A DNA stretch of 8,424 nucleotides from JBBSWA01 sp038046485 (GTDB taxonomy: Archaea > Nanobdellota > Nanobdellia > Woesearchaeales > SM23-78): contig JBBSWA010000056.1 in NCBI GenBank assembly GCA_038046485.1, positions 1 to 8,424 of the forward strand. Direction: 5' to 3'. Under the pieces are notes generated by a model. The model did no database searches. It was not told the DNA's origin and saw nothing but the letters and a program-made list of their open reading frames with translations. Both the position numbers and the translations under genes were made by a program. Position 1 is the first letter of the stretch. Each line of letters begins with the position of its first letter. Below are positions 1-6,396 of the stretch, piece by piece.

Positions 1-22
1 CGAGCAGCTTACCAGCTGCTCG
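1..22. repeat. Perfect 9-bp inverted repeat (hairpin) at the window edge
   Basis: CGAGCAGCT (1-9) and AGCTGCTCG (14-22) are exact reverse complements around a four-base spacer, TACC. The stem is GC-rich compared with the AT-rich DNA that follows. It could be a hairpin at the 3' end of a transcript, part of a structured RNA that starts outside the window, or a palindromic protein site. No T-rich tract follows it on the + strand. The edge of the window prevents a decision. Confidence 0.6.
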
Positions 23-96
23 GGTTCTTATGTCTTACGACTTTCTACAGAGCCGTTATTTCCCAAATAGGTAAAATCGAAAAAAGGAGGGTAAAG

Positions 97-105
97 TTTT
101 TAAAG
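97..105 (+). promoter_or_regulatory. TATA-like box of the winged-helix regulator gene
   Basis: TTTTTAAAG is centred 26 bases before the ATG at 127. In archaea transcription starts about 25 bases downstream of the TATA centre, so the mRNA would begin at or next to the start codon (leaderless). No Shine-Dalgarno sequence is needed or clearly present. Confidence 0.55.
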
Positions 106-126
106 GTAGAAAAGAGCATAAAAGTT

Positions 127-525
127 ATGAGGGTTTCAAAATTTACGATCATTGCTTCTCGAAGACCCGAGTCTTCCAATCTAAATGAAGAATTACAGTG
201 GTTAGGAGGTAGTTTGGGCTTGTTTAGCTTGCGAGATAAGGATAAGAGTTGTTTTCGTATCTTCATCATCTTATTAAAAGAAGTAAGAAAAAAAGAGGGT
301 TTGTCAAGTGATCAAATTGCGCAAGAGACCGGCTTAACAAGGGGTACGGTCGTACATCATCTAAACAAGTTAATGCGTGCTCGCTTGGTGAGTCATGATG
401 AAAACCAATACGTATTAATGGTAAGAAACCTAGAAGCATTGATCAACTCAGTACAGCATGATGTGGAACAAACACTTACTGAGTTAAGAGAAGTGGCTCG
501 TAAGATTGATGAGCAATTAAAGTAG
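127..525 (+). CDS. Winged helix-turn-helix transcriptional regulator (ArsR-like), 132 aa
   Basis: This is probably a small DNA-binding regulator. Residues about 43-99 read as a winged helix. A helix FRIFIILLKEV leads into the HTH, which contains LSSDQIAQETGLT and then the recognition helix RGTVVHHLNKLMRARLV (about 72-88). A short wing, DENQYVLMV, follows. Residues 102-131 form one charged amphipathic helix likely to mediate dimerisation. The sequence GLTRGTVVHHLNKLM matches the pattern I know from ArsR-like regulators of DPANN archaea; that is recall, not a search. I see no metal-binding cysteine cluster: the only cysteine is Cys42. The target is unknown. The ATG at 127 is favoured by the TATA-like box 26 bases upstream. 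The stop lies 59 bases before the cbf5 ATG, which has its own TATA-like box, so co-regulation is possible but not shown. Confidence 0.85.
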   Translation: MRVSKFTIIASRRPESSNLNEELQWLGGSLGLFSLRDKDKSCFRIFIILLKEVRKKEGLSSDQIAQETGLTRGTVVHHLNKLMRARLVSHDENQYVLMVRNLEALINSVQHDVEQTLTELREVARKIDEQLK

Positions 526-555
526 AGACAATTGTGTTGATAATTATCACAAGCG

Positions 556-563
556 TTTTAAAG
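556..563 (+). promoter_or_regulatory. TATA-like box of cbf5
   Basis: TTTTAAAG is centred about 25.5 bases before the ATG at 585, predicting a leaderless mRNA. It lies inside the extra N-terminus that would be translated if the upstream GTG at 534 were the start. It therefore argues for the ATG at 585. Confidence 0.55.
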
Positions 564-584
564 CACTCTCTTTTTCTTAAGAGC

Positions 585-1571
585 ATGGAAGATCTGCCTT
601 TTGAGAAGTTAAAGCGTGAAGTATTTGTGCGAAAAGAGGGGGTTTCTTCGCCTAAATATGGTCTAGATCCTTGGTCTAGGCCAATGGATTTACTCATTGA
701 ATGGGGGATTATAAACATCGATAAACCCAGTGGACCTTCTTCTCATCAAGTCTCCGCCTACGTAAAAGAGATCTTAGGGCTTCAAAAATCAGGACATTCA
801 GGGACTTTAGATCCAAAAGTAACGGGGTGCTTGCCCGTAGCATTAAGCCGAGCAACAAGAGTGGTACAATCTTTATTGCCCGCAGGGAAGGAGTATATTT
901 GTTTGATGCATGTGCATCAAGAAATTGACCCCTCCCAATTGAATAAAGTGCTCTCGGATTTTGTGGGAAAGATCAAACAACTTCCTCCAAAAAAGTGTGC
1001 CGTAAAGAGGCAAACGCGTTTTAGAAAAATCTATTATCTAAATGTGTTAGAAGTGCAGGGACAAGATGTGCTTTTTCAAGTAGGATGCCAAGCAGGAACC
1101 TACATCCGAAAGTTAGTGCATGATATGGGAGTTTCTTTAGGGTGTGGAGCACACATGATGGAACTTCGAAGAACAAAGGCAGGGCCATTTAAAGAGGCTT
1201 CTCTGTGTACCTTACAGGACTTAAAAGATGCTTACTATTATTATAAAGAAGAGAAAAAAGAAGAAGCCCTACGTAAATTGATTCAGCCTCTAGAGTTTGG
1301 AGTCTCCCACCTGCCTAAAGTGTGGATACTGGATACCACAGTAGATAGTTTATGCCATGGAGCAACCTTAGCTACGCCCGGAGTGAGTAGAGTAGAAAGT
1401 GACATTCAAGTAGGAGAGGATGTAGCCGTTTTAACACTAAAAGGCGAATTGGTTGCAGTAGGCAATGCCTTATCCACCTCAAGAGGAATGTTAAAAGAGA
1501 AGGGACTTGCAGTGAAGTCTTCACAAGTGTTTATGGATCCAGGAACGTATCCCAAGTTACAAAAATCTTAG
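585..1571 (+). CDS. cbf5: H/ACA RNA-guided pseudouridine synthase Cbf5 (dyskerin/TruB family), 328 aa
   Basis: This is the catalytic subunit of archaeal H/ACA ribonucleoproteins, which convert guide-selected uridines of rRNA to pseudouridine; it can also act on U55 of tRNA. The N-terminus LPFEKLKRE and the block GIINIDKPSGPSSHQV (41-56) are typical of Cbf5. The catalytic aspartate is Asp76 in GHSGTLDPKVTGCLPVAL. Further family blocks are LPPKKCAVKRQTRFRKIYYL, AGTYIRKLVHDMG and MELRRTKAGPF. A C-terminal PUA domain, which binds the guide RNA's ACA end, spans roughly 243-320 (LDTTVDSLCHGATLATPGV to VAVGNALS). The length fits archaeal homologues of about 330-340 aa. An in-frame GTG at 534 would add 17 unconserved hydrophobic residues; I prefer the ATG at 585 because of the TATA-like position and the conserved N-terminus. 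The 3' end overlaps the convergent DUF357 gene by four bases. Confidence 0.95.
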   Translation: MEDLPFEKLKREVFVRKEGVSSPKYGLDPWSRPMDLLIEWGIINIDKPSGPSSHQVSAYVKEILGLQKSGHSGTLDPKVTGCLPVALSRATRVVQSLLPAGKEYICLMHVHQEIDPSQLNKVLSDFVGKIKQLPPKKCAVKRQTRFRKIYYLNVLEVQGQDVLFQVGCQAGTYIRKLVHDMGVSLGCGAHMMELRRTKAGPFKEASLCTLQDLKDAYYYYKEEKKEEALRKLIQPLEFGVSHLPKVWILDTTVDSLCHGATLATPGVSRVESDIQVGEDVAVLTLKGELVAVGNALSTSRGMLKEKGLAVKSSQVFMDPGTYPKLQKS

Positions 1572-1858
1572 TCATCCACAGTAAAGAGCCTAGAATCTTT
1601 TACGTGAAAGAGACCAATACGAGCACCGGCATCAAGCCAAGCATGCGCGTAGTTGAGTGCCCCGTAAGCAAGAATCCATTCTTCTTTTTGTTGAAAGTGA
1701 TGAGCATCATCATAATACCGAGTGGCCATATCCAAAAAATCATCTGCTTCTTTTTTTCGCTCAGGATCTTTAGGAGACTTTCGCACTTGATCTAGGGCTT
1801 CCTGGGTGATCGCAAATGCTTTTTCAAGTTTTTCGAGGGTAATTTGGTCTTGAGGCAT
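1568..1858 (-). CDS. DUF357 family protein, 96 aa
   Basis: This is a small archaeal protein of unknown function. Residues about 39-81 carry the family core: DDFLDMATRYYDDAHHF, then WILAYGALNYAHAWLDAGAR, then IGLF and a terminal RLFTV. The AL-NYAHxWLDAGxRxGLF pattern is how I recognise DUF357. The protein is predicted to be all helical, with a charged N-terminal half, and has no signal peptide or membrane segment. The frame stays open upstream for another 30 codons, but I place the start at MPQDQITLEK. That ATG is 26 bases downstream of a TATA-like box, and the upstream residues are hydrophobic and run into the divergent promoter. The gene is convergent with cbf5 (TTAG at 1568-1571 holds both stops) and divergent from the DUF1385 gene. 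Confidence 0.85.
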   Translation of the reverse strand: MPQDQITLEKLEKAFAITQEALDQVRKSPKDPERKKEADDFLDMATRYYDDAHHFQQKEEWILAYGALNYAHAWLDAGARIGLFHVKDSRLFTVDD

Positions 1859-1879
1859 AAAGAGAAGAAAGAAGAGTAG

Positions 1880-1888
1880 CTTTTTAAG
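1880..1888 (-). promoter_or_regulatory. TATA-like box of the DUF357 gene
   Basis: On the minus strand this reads CTTAAAAAG, centred 26 bases before the ATG at 1858. It sets the shorter start and predicts a leaderless mRNA. It sits only about 20 bases from the TATA-like box of the divergent gene, so the two promoters may compete for transcription factors. Confidence 0.5.
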
Positions 1889-1904
1889 GGTTGGGGAGGA
1901 AGGC

Positions 1905-1912
1905 TTATATAG
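1905..1912 (+). promoter_or_regulatory. TATA box of the DUF1385 gene
   Basis: TTATATAG is centred 26 bases before the ATG at 1934, predicting a leaderless transcript. The preceding GGAAGGC could act as a purine-rich BRE. Because TATATA is nearly symmetric, the same element could also be used weakly on the minus strand, about 49 bases before the DUF357 start. Confidence 0.55.
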
Positions 1913-1933
1913 GGCCTTTTTTTCTAGCAAGGG

Positions 1934-2800
1934 ATGGATAAAGAGCAATTAAGCTTAGGGGGTCAAGCCGTCGTAGAAGGAGTGTTGATGAAAACCTCTA
2001 AGTATTATTCAGTAGCCGTTCGTTTACCCAATAAAAGGATTTTGGTAAAAAGGTTTAAGTTTGAATCGTGGACTAAAAAATTTCAGTTTCTAGGGCTTCC
2101 ATTAGTGAGGGGAATCGTTGTGCTCATAGAAACCTTAATCGTAGGCTTGCAAGCCCTTTCATTCTCAGCAAGTAAGGCAGGAGAAGAAGCAGAAGAAGCA
2201 AGCAATTGGGAGTTAGTAGGTACCCTCCTATTTTCGCTCATTTTTGTAATTGCTTTGTTCAAATTTTTGCCCTTGTGGTTAGCCGGGCTGTTCAAAGCGT
2301 GGACTGCTTCAAGTCACCTTGTATTCACAATGGTGGATGGAGTCTTGAAAATCGCTCTTTTTTTGATTTACTTAAAGGCCATCTCGCAAATGAAAGATGT
2401 GCGTAGATTATTTCAGTATCATGGAGCTGAGCACATGGCCGTTCATTGTTATGAACATAAGAAATCCTTAACAGTAAAGAATGTAAATCATTTTCCTCCC
2501 GAGCATCCTCGGTGTGGAACCAATTTTATCTTATTGGTTTTTCTTGTTTCAATAGCCGTTTATCTGTTAATCCCCGATCATATATCATTATGGGGAAAAC
2601 TAGGTTGGAGAGTATTGCTTTTGCCAGTCATTGCAGGGGTTTCATATGAAATCTTGCGTTTAGGGGGTAAGTATGGGAGTAAAAAAGGAATGGGTTTTCT
2701 AACAGCTCCAGGCTTATGGCTACAGAAGTTAACAACGAAAAAGCCAAATAACCACCAAGTGGAGGTGGCTATCGCTTCTTTGAAGAACGTATTGCAATAA
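1934..2800 (+). CDS. DUF1385 family membrane protein (YqhQ-like), 288 aa
   Basis: This is an integral membrane protein of the DUF1385 family, which includes Bacillus YqhQ; some databases describe it as a putative metal-dependent enzyme. Its reaction is not established. The N-terminal signature GGQAVVEGVLMK is at 9-20. Hydrophobic segments lie at about 96-118, 136-150, 197-213 and 226-240, with a weaker one at 56-76. The conserved blocks follow: YHGAEH (162-167), HPRCGT (191-196), AGVSYEILRL (234-243) and PGLWLQKLTTKKP (259-271), ending in VEVAIASLKNVL. The clustered His, Glu and Cys residues in the HGAEH and HPRCGT blocks could bind metal; that is inference. The length matches the family. DUF1385 is mainly bacterial as far as I know, so an archaeal copy may reflect old transfer, although base composition here looks like the neighbours. 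The last 32 bases overlap the convergent coiled-coil gene. Confidence 0.92.
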   Translation: MDKEQLSLGGQAVVEGVLMKTSKYYSVAVRLPNKRILVKRFKFESWTKKFQFLGLPLVRGIVVLIETLIVGLQALSFSASKAGEEAEEASNWELVGTLLFSLIFVIALFKFLPLWLAGLFKAWTASSHLVFTMVDGVLKIALFLIYLKAISQMKDVRRLFQYHGAEHMAVHCYEHKKSLTVKNVNHFPPEHPRCGTNFILLVFLVSIAVYLLIPDHISLWGKLGWRVLLLPVIAGVSYEILRLGGKYGSKKGMGFLTAPGLWLQKLTTKKPNNHQVEVAIASLKNVLQ

Positions 2801-3149
2801 GTTTTTGAAACTCTACTCGAGTAATATTCTTTTCAAAGCTAAGGCACTCAATGCGTTCGGCAAGTTTGTTAAATTCGTCTTTACGCTGGGCAAGCTTGTA
2901 ATTTTTGAGGATGGCGAAGAGGTCTTTCTTGATGAGCTCAAGTTGTGCTCGATAGCCCTCCAACCGAGTTTTTATGGTTTTTAGGTCATGTTGAACGGTT
3001 TGAGTGATCCGAACCAGGTGAAGATTGCGTTCTTCAATATCCTGCTCGAGGGTTACAGAATTTTGCTCAATTTCAGAGGTTTTTTCTTCAATTTTTCCGA
3101 GGTATTCTTTAAAATCAAAGGAAGGAAAATTAGAAATGGGAAGGGGCAT
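2769..3149 (-). CDS. Small coiled-coil protein of unknown function, 126 aa
   Basis: I do not recognise this family. From about residue 14 to 115 the protein is almost wholly helical and highly charged, with heptad-like spacing of hydrophobic residues (EYLGKIEEKTSEIEQNS, VRITQTVQHDLKTIKTRL, LELIKKDLFAILKNYKL). Short proline-containing sequence precedes it (MPLPISNFPSF) and a basic tail, SSKKR, ends it. There is no signal peptide, membrane span or cysteine pair; the only cysteine is in ERIECLSFEKN. It is probably cytoplasmic and oligomeric. A TATA-like box 25 bases before the ATG supports expression as a real gene. It converges on the DUF1385 gene and overlaps it by 32 bases, and is divergent from the gene for a far larger coiled-coil protein. 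A structural link between the two coiled-coil proteins is possible but unproven. Confidence 0.7.
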   Translation of the reverse strand: MPLPISNFPSFDFKEYLGKIEEKTSEIEQNSVTLEQDIEERNLHLVRITQTVQHDLKTIKTRLEGYRAQLELIKKDLFAILKNYKLAQRKDEFNKLAERIECLSFEKNITRVEFQKLIAIRSSKKR

Positions 3150-3168
3150 ACGGGTCTAGGGTTGAGCT

Positions 3169-3179
3169 AATATATATAA
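3169..3179 (-). promoter_or_regulatory. TATA box of the small coiled-coil protein gene
   Basis: The minus strand reads TTATATATATT, centred 25 bases before the ATG at 3149. The mRNA is predicted to be leaderless. The element lies in a 156-base divergent intergenic region, which also holds the promoter of the 702-residue protein gene. Confidence 0.6.
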
Positions 3180-3256
3180 CTTATTCATGAGGGGTTCTAG
3201 ATGCCTTCTTTTCACGGTTAGGGATAATAAGTAATATGTTGTAATACGATCAAAAG

Positions 3257-3266
3257 ATATTTAAAG
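3257..3266 (+). promoter_or_regulatory. TATA-like box of the 702-residue coiled-coil protein gene
   Basis: ATATTTAAAG is preceded by the purine-rich CAAAAG, which could act as a BRE. Its centre is about 45 bases before the ATG at 3306. Transcription would start near 3287, giving a leader of about 19 nt, unlike most genes in this window. Confidence 0.5.
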
Positions 3267-3295
3267 GGTTTTGGTTTATGCTCAAATAAAGAGAA

Positions 3296-3300
3296 AGGGG
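3296..3300 (+). promoter_or_regulatory. Shine-Dalgarno-like site of the 702-residue protein gene
   Basis: AGGGG lies five bases before the ATG at 3306, inside the short leader predicted from the TATA position. Together they support this start codon. Confidence 0.45.
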
Positions 3301-3305
3301 ATAAA

Positions 3306-5414
3306 ATGGGGGATTTAGCGCCGCCAGCGGCTCCAAAGGAAGAGGAAAGAGAAGGATTTTTTTCTAAATGGCTAAAGAAGGTAAAAGAAAATCCCTTAAG
3401 CCCCAACTCCAAGTTACCGGTTCCTTCAGCACCCACCGAGGAGTATGAATCCCCCAGGGATATGCAACCCTTAGACTTAGAGGAGATCCGCTCAAAATTA
3501 GGGATAGAAGAAGAAAAAGAAGATTCTGCTCATGTAGAAATAGAAGAACAGGTTATAGAAGATAAGAAGAGTGAAATGCTTGAAATGAATAGCGAGAGGA
3601 TGAATGATGAGATGAATAACTGGATGAATCCCGAGAGGAATAAAGAGGTAAACCCGGAAACCGAGCTTTCACTTCCAAGCGGAAAAGAAAATCCAGAGGT
3701 AAATACAGAAGAAGGAAAAGAAGAAAAAAGAAACCAAGTTAATGAAAGAACACAAGTAATCCCTGATTCTCCTTGGACGATGGATTCTCCAGACAACCTA
3801 TTGTTAACCGATAAGCCTAAAACAAATTTAGTTACAGGACAAAAAGAGGAAGAAATAAACAGAATCAAAGAACCTCCTAGAGAAATGCAAAGGGAATCAG
3901 AAATGCAAAAGGAGTTTACACCTCTACAAGAAAGTACTCCCCCCATGAGAATAGAGGTTAAAGAACAGGGGGAGGAAGAAAATAAAGAAAGTCGGTTGAG
4001 CGAAGTAGAAAACGATGAGTTGATTCGTGAAATCGCAGGACCCCAGATCAAAGAAGCAATGCCTGAAAGAAATAGGATTTCAGAAATTACTCCTCCTTTA
4101 CCCAATCCCGTTCTAGCCAATGTACCGAATCTTGTGAATGAACATTTTGAAGGGGTAGAAGAAGGGGTTAAGGCGCTTCAAGTGGAAGTAGAAAAAGTAA
4201 GGATAGATCCAAAAGTAATTCAAGTAGAGAATACATTTGCAAAAGAAGCAGCTCCGGATAAGCAGTTTATTCTAAAAAATGGTGAGCGCATTGCTTCATT
4301 AAAAGATCTCGTAGAAAAATTAGATTCGATGAGCGAAGAAGTATTCAAGGAACATGTAACAGAAAACAAAAACGATTTTGCAAACTGGATCAAAGAGGTT
4401 TTAAAGCAAGAAAAGTTATCTGAAGAGATTCGAACCAAAAAAGCAAAAGAGGATCTACTATCCATCTTGAAAGAAGAAGGCTCTGAGGTTCAAACACGAC
4501 TGGATAAAGAAAAAGCAGAGGTAGAGATGGAACACCTGGATTTGGAGCGCAAGCAAGTTGAACTAGAACGAGCAAAGGGGCGTTTCGAAGCATTAAAATC
4601 CGAGTTAGAAAACAAGGGAAAAGAGTGGGAAGCATTCAAGCAGCATTTAATCACTGACATTCAAGCAAACCTAGCGGAAGGAGTAAGCAAAGCCCTGGTG
4701 AGTGAACAACAAAAGTTAGAGCAGGAAAAAATAAGAGTGGCCGGTTTGCAGAACAAGGTAGAAATACGCTTAAAAGCACTGGAACGCGATCGTCGTATGT
4801 TAGAAGAAGAAAGAAAAGGATGGGAAGCACAGCGCGTGGTTCTGGAAAGCTTGAAAGAAAGAGAATCGCTTATGGCACAAAAAGAGGGATTATTCGAAGA
4901 GCGTGAACACCGGTTAAAAGATCAGGAAGCAGAAGTAAAGGCCATGCAAAGTGCGTTAAAAGAAGCGTTGTCAAACTCAAACATTGAGTCTACAAGTGTT
5001 AAAACCGAAGAAAAGCAGCCCAAAAAAAAGCCGTCCAAAAAAGTAAAGATACGGGAAGAAGAACTAAATGTTCCAGGCGAAGAAGAGTTACGTGATTTAG
5101 AAGAAAAGATCCTAAAAAAAATGAAGACTTCAAAAGACGAGGAAAAAAGTGTGACCTTCAACTTACGAAAATTAGATGTAGCCCTAACAGGAGAGAGCAA
5201 AAACAGCCGCTTTTCTTCAAAAGAGGAGATAGAAGAAAGAATGACCCATTGCCGAAAACTCATTGAAGCAGGACATTTAGAAGCGGCAAAAGAAGAGTAC
5301 AATCGAATCAAGGATCTATTCGCAAGAGCTTCGTTAGAACCCGAAGATAAATCCCTCATTTATAACTCCATTCGTGAGCTTTACAACGACATTCATCTAG
5401 CTTTATTAGCCTAA
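3306..5414 (+). CDS. Large acidic coiled-coil protein with a DUF5752-like segment and a C-terminal helical repeat, 702 aa
   Basis: The function is unknown. Four regions can be seen. Residues 1-318 are Glu/Lys/Asn/Pro-rich, low in complexity and probably disordered, apart from a short amphipathic start, GFFSKWLKKVKENP. Residues about 320-372 look folded: FILKNGERIASLKDLVEKL, then MSEEVFKEHVTENKNDFANW and IKEVL. This resembles the DUF5752-type pattern (SLxDL, HV, NDFxxWI) found in archaeal proteins; the name is from memory. Residues about 374-557 form a long coiled coil. A lysine-rich linker with KKKPSKKVKIREE follows. Residues about 637-702 are a helical, TPR- or MIT-like hairpin (LIEAGHLEAAKEEYNRIKDL, then DKSLIYNSIRELYNDIHLAL), a type I associate with DPANN coiled-coil proteins. 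There is no signal peptide or membrane span, so it is probably a cytoplasmic scaffold or structural protein. Only 32 bases separate it from the dus start, but dus has its own TATA-like box. Confidence 0.82.
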   Translation: MGDLAPPAAPKEEEREGFFSKWLKKVKENPLSPNSKLPVPSAPTEEYESPRDMQPLDLEEIRSKLGIEEEKEDSAHVEIEEQVIEDKKSEMLEMNSERMNDEMNNWMNPERNKEVNPETELSLPSGKENPEVNTEEGKEEKRNQVNERTQVIPDSPWTMDSPDNLLLTDKPKTNLVTGQKEEEINRIKEPPREMQRESEMQKEFTPLQESTPPMRIEVKEQGEEENKESRLSEVENDELIREIAGPQIKEAMPERNRISEITPPLPNPVLANVPNLVNEHFEGVEEGVKALQVEVEKVRIDPKVIQVENTFAKEAAPDKQFILKNGERIASLKDLVEKLDSMSEEVFKEHVTENKNDFANWIKEVLKQEKLSEEIRTKKAKEDLLSILKEEGSEVQTRLDKEKAEVEMEHLDLERKQVELERAKGRFEALKSELENKGKEWEAFKQHLITDIQANLAEGVSKALVSEQQKLEQEKIRVAGLQNKVEIRLKALERDRRMLEEERKGWEAQRVVLESLKERESLMAQKEGLFEEREHRLKDQEAEVKAMQSALKEALSNSNIESTSVKTEEKQPKKKPSKKVKIREEELNVPGEEELRDLEEKILKKMKTSKDEEKSVTFNLRKLDVALTGESKNSRFSSKEEIEERMTHCRKLIEAGHLEAAKEEYNRIKDLFARASLEPEDKSLIYNSIRELYNDIHLALLA

Positions 5415-5416
5415 AG

Positions 5417-5425
5417 TTTTATTAA
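5417..5425 (+). promoter_or_regulatory. TATA-like box of the dihydrouridine synthase gene
   Basis: TTTTATTAA is centred 26 bases before the ATG at 5447, with CTAAAG upstream as a possible BRE. It begins only three bases after the stop of the preceding gene. The dus gene may thus have its own leaderless transcript as well as any read-through. Confidence 0.5.
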
Positions 5426-5446
5426 GTAAGTGCATTTCTCAAATCC

Positions 5447-6313
5447 ATGTCTTCATTCCCCAAACTTCCAGGTAAGATAATCTTAGCGCCCATGGCGGGA
5501 GTAACCGATGTAGCATTTAGAGCGCTCTGTAAGAAGTACGGAGCGGCATTGACTGTTACGGAGTTTGTTTCAGCAGACGCCATTTTAAGAGATAATTTTA
5601 AGACCTTGCGCATGATCCGGTTAGAAGAGAAAGGATTCTGTGCGGTACAGATCTTTGGTTGCGAAGTAGAAAAAATTGTAGAAGCAGCAAAAATTTGTGC
5701 AAAAACAGCAGACATAATCGATTTTAATTTAGGCTGTCCCGCCCCGCATGTGGTAAACGCGGGAATGGGTTCAGCCTTGCTTGAAGATGAAGAAAAAGTA
5801 GTTCAGATTGTTTCAGCAGTAAGTAGGAGCATCAATAAACCCTTCACCGTGAAATTAAGGGCAGGGGTTTCAAAGAAAGCCGTAAATGCTGTTCAGTTAG
5901 CAAGAAGAATTGAAGCCGCAGGCGCCTCAGCAATCTGCATTCATGCAAGAACCAGGGAAGAAGGATATTCAGGTAAAGCCGATTGGACTTTGATTAAGGA
6001 AGTAAAAAACGCCGTATCCATCCCGGTAATAGGCAATGGAGATGTTCGAACACCCCAAGATGCATGGGCTATGCTAAAAGAAACAGGTTGTGATTATGTG
6101 ATGATCGGGCGCGCGGCAATGGGCAACCCATTTATTTTTGAAGAGTGCAAAGAATTTTTTGAAAAGGGAAGCTATATAAAAAGAGCATGCGAGGAAAAAA
6201 TAGGTGCCTTCTTCGAATATCTGGAGTTGGCTCAAAAATACGAAATTGATTTTTCAACCAAGCGCTTGCAGGCCCAGTTTTTTACCAAGGGGTTAAAAGG
6301 GGGGCTAAGTTAA
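5447..6313 (+). CDS. dus: tRNA-dihydrouridine synthase (Dus family), 288 aa as read; C-terminus cut by a frame break
   Basis: This is an FMN-dependent enzyme that reduces uridines in the tRNA D-loop region to dihydrouridine. The TIM-barrel starts with KIILAPMAGVTDVAFR (10-25). The catalytic cysteine is Cys97 in FNLGCPAPHV. FMN/substrate blocks follow: VKLRAG (135-140, Lys136), IHARTREEGYSGKADW (165-180, His166 and Arg168), IGNGDV (195-200) and IGRAAMGNPFIF (220-231). The start fits a TATA-like box 26 bases upstream. As read, the protein ends soon after QFFTKGLKGG with LS, in the middle of the usual C-terminal helical domain. The -1 frame from the G-run at 6299-6304 continues with AKLRLLLNKIQSDEELKQV and stops at 6394-6396, giving 316 aa and a family-like ending. 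A one-base loss in the run, a sequencing error or translational slippage could all explain this. The core enzyme looks intact. Confidence 0.93.
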   Translation: MSSFPKLPGKIILAPMAGVTDVAFRALCKKYGAALTVTEFVSADAILRDNFKTLRMIRLEEKGFCAVQIFGCEVEKIVEAAKICAKTADIIDFNLGCPAPHVVNAGMGSALLEDEEKVVQIVSAVSRSINKPFTVKLRAGVSKKAVNAVQLARRIEAAGASAICIHARTREEGYSGKADWTLIKEVKNAVSIPVIGNGDVRTPQDAWAMLKETGCDYVMIGRAAMGNPFIFEECKEFFEKGSYIKRACEEKIGAFFEYLELAQKYEIDFSTKRLQAQFFTKGLKGGLS

Positions 6314-6396
6314 GATTGCTTCTAAACAAGATTCAATCCGATGAAGAACTAAAGCAAGTGTTGATGTCAGCAATACCAAGCATTACGATGCAATAA
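6299..6396 (+). other. Frame break in dus: run of six G, then the -1 frame tail of the enzyme
   Basis: Read in the 0 frame, AAA GGG GGG CTA AGT TAA stops at 6311-6313. Re-reading one G gives GGG GGG GCT AAG TTA AGA, which encodes AKLRLLLNKIQSDEELKQV and ends in PSITMQ before TAA at 6394-6396. The KGGAKLR join is what the Dus C-terminal domain normally shows. A seventh G would restore one continuous 316-aa ORF. Sequencing or assembly error is the simplest explanation, because the site is only about 160 bases from an assembly gap. Confidence 0.85.

Noticed and set aside
1..60. Possible partial tRNA (D-arm-like CAGCTGGTAAGCTG on the minus strand, or an anticodon-like loop on the plus strand)
   Set aside because: The expected bases before the D-stem and a proper T-arm are missing, and the nine-base stem is longer than a tRNA arm.
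45..269. 74-residue minus-strand ORF
   Set aside because: It is antisense to the regulator gene, which has a clear HTH and promoter. It shows no recognisable domain.
534..584. GTG at 534 as the cbf5 start, adding 17 residues
   Set aside because: The added residues are hydrophobic and not family-like, and the TATA-like box lies inside them. The ATG at 585 gives the normal Cbf5 N-terminus.
1859..1948. 30-residue N-terminal extension of the DUF357 protein
   Set aside because: It would read through the divergent promoter region and into the start of the opposite gene. The ATG at 1858 fits the TATA distance and family length.
3530..4120. 196-residue Ser/Leu-rich minus-strand ORF
   Set aside because: It is the antisense shadow of the Glu/Lys-rich gene: GAA and GAG codons read backwards give Phe, Ser and Leu without stops.
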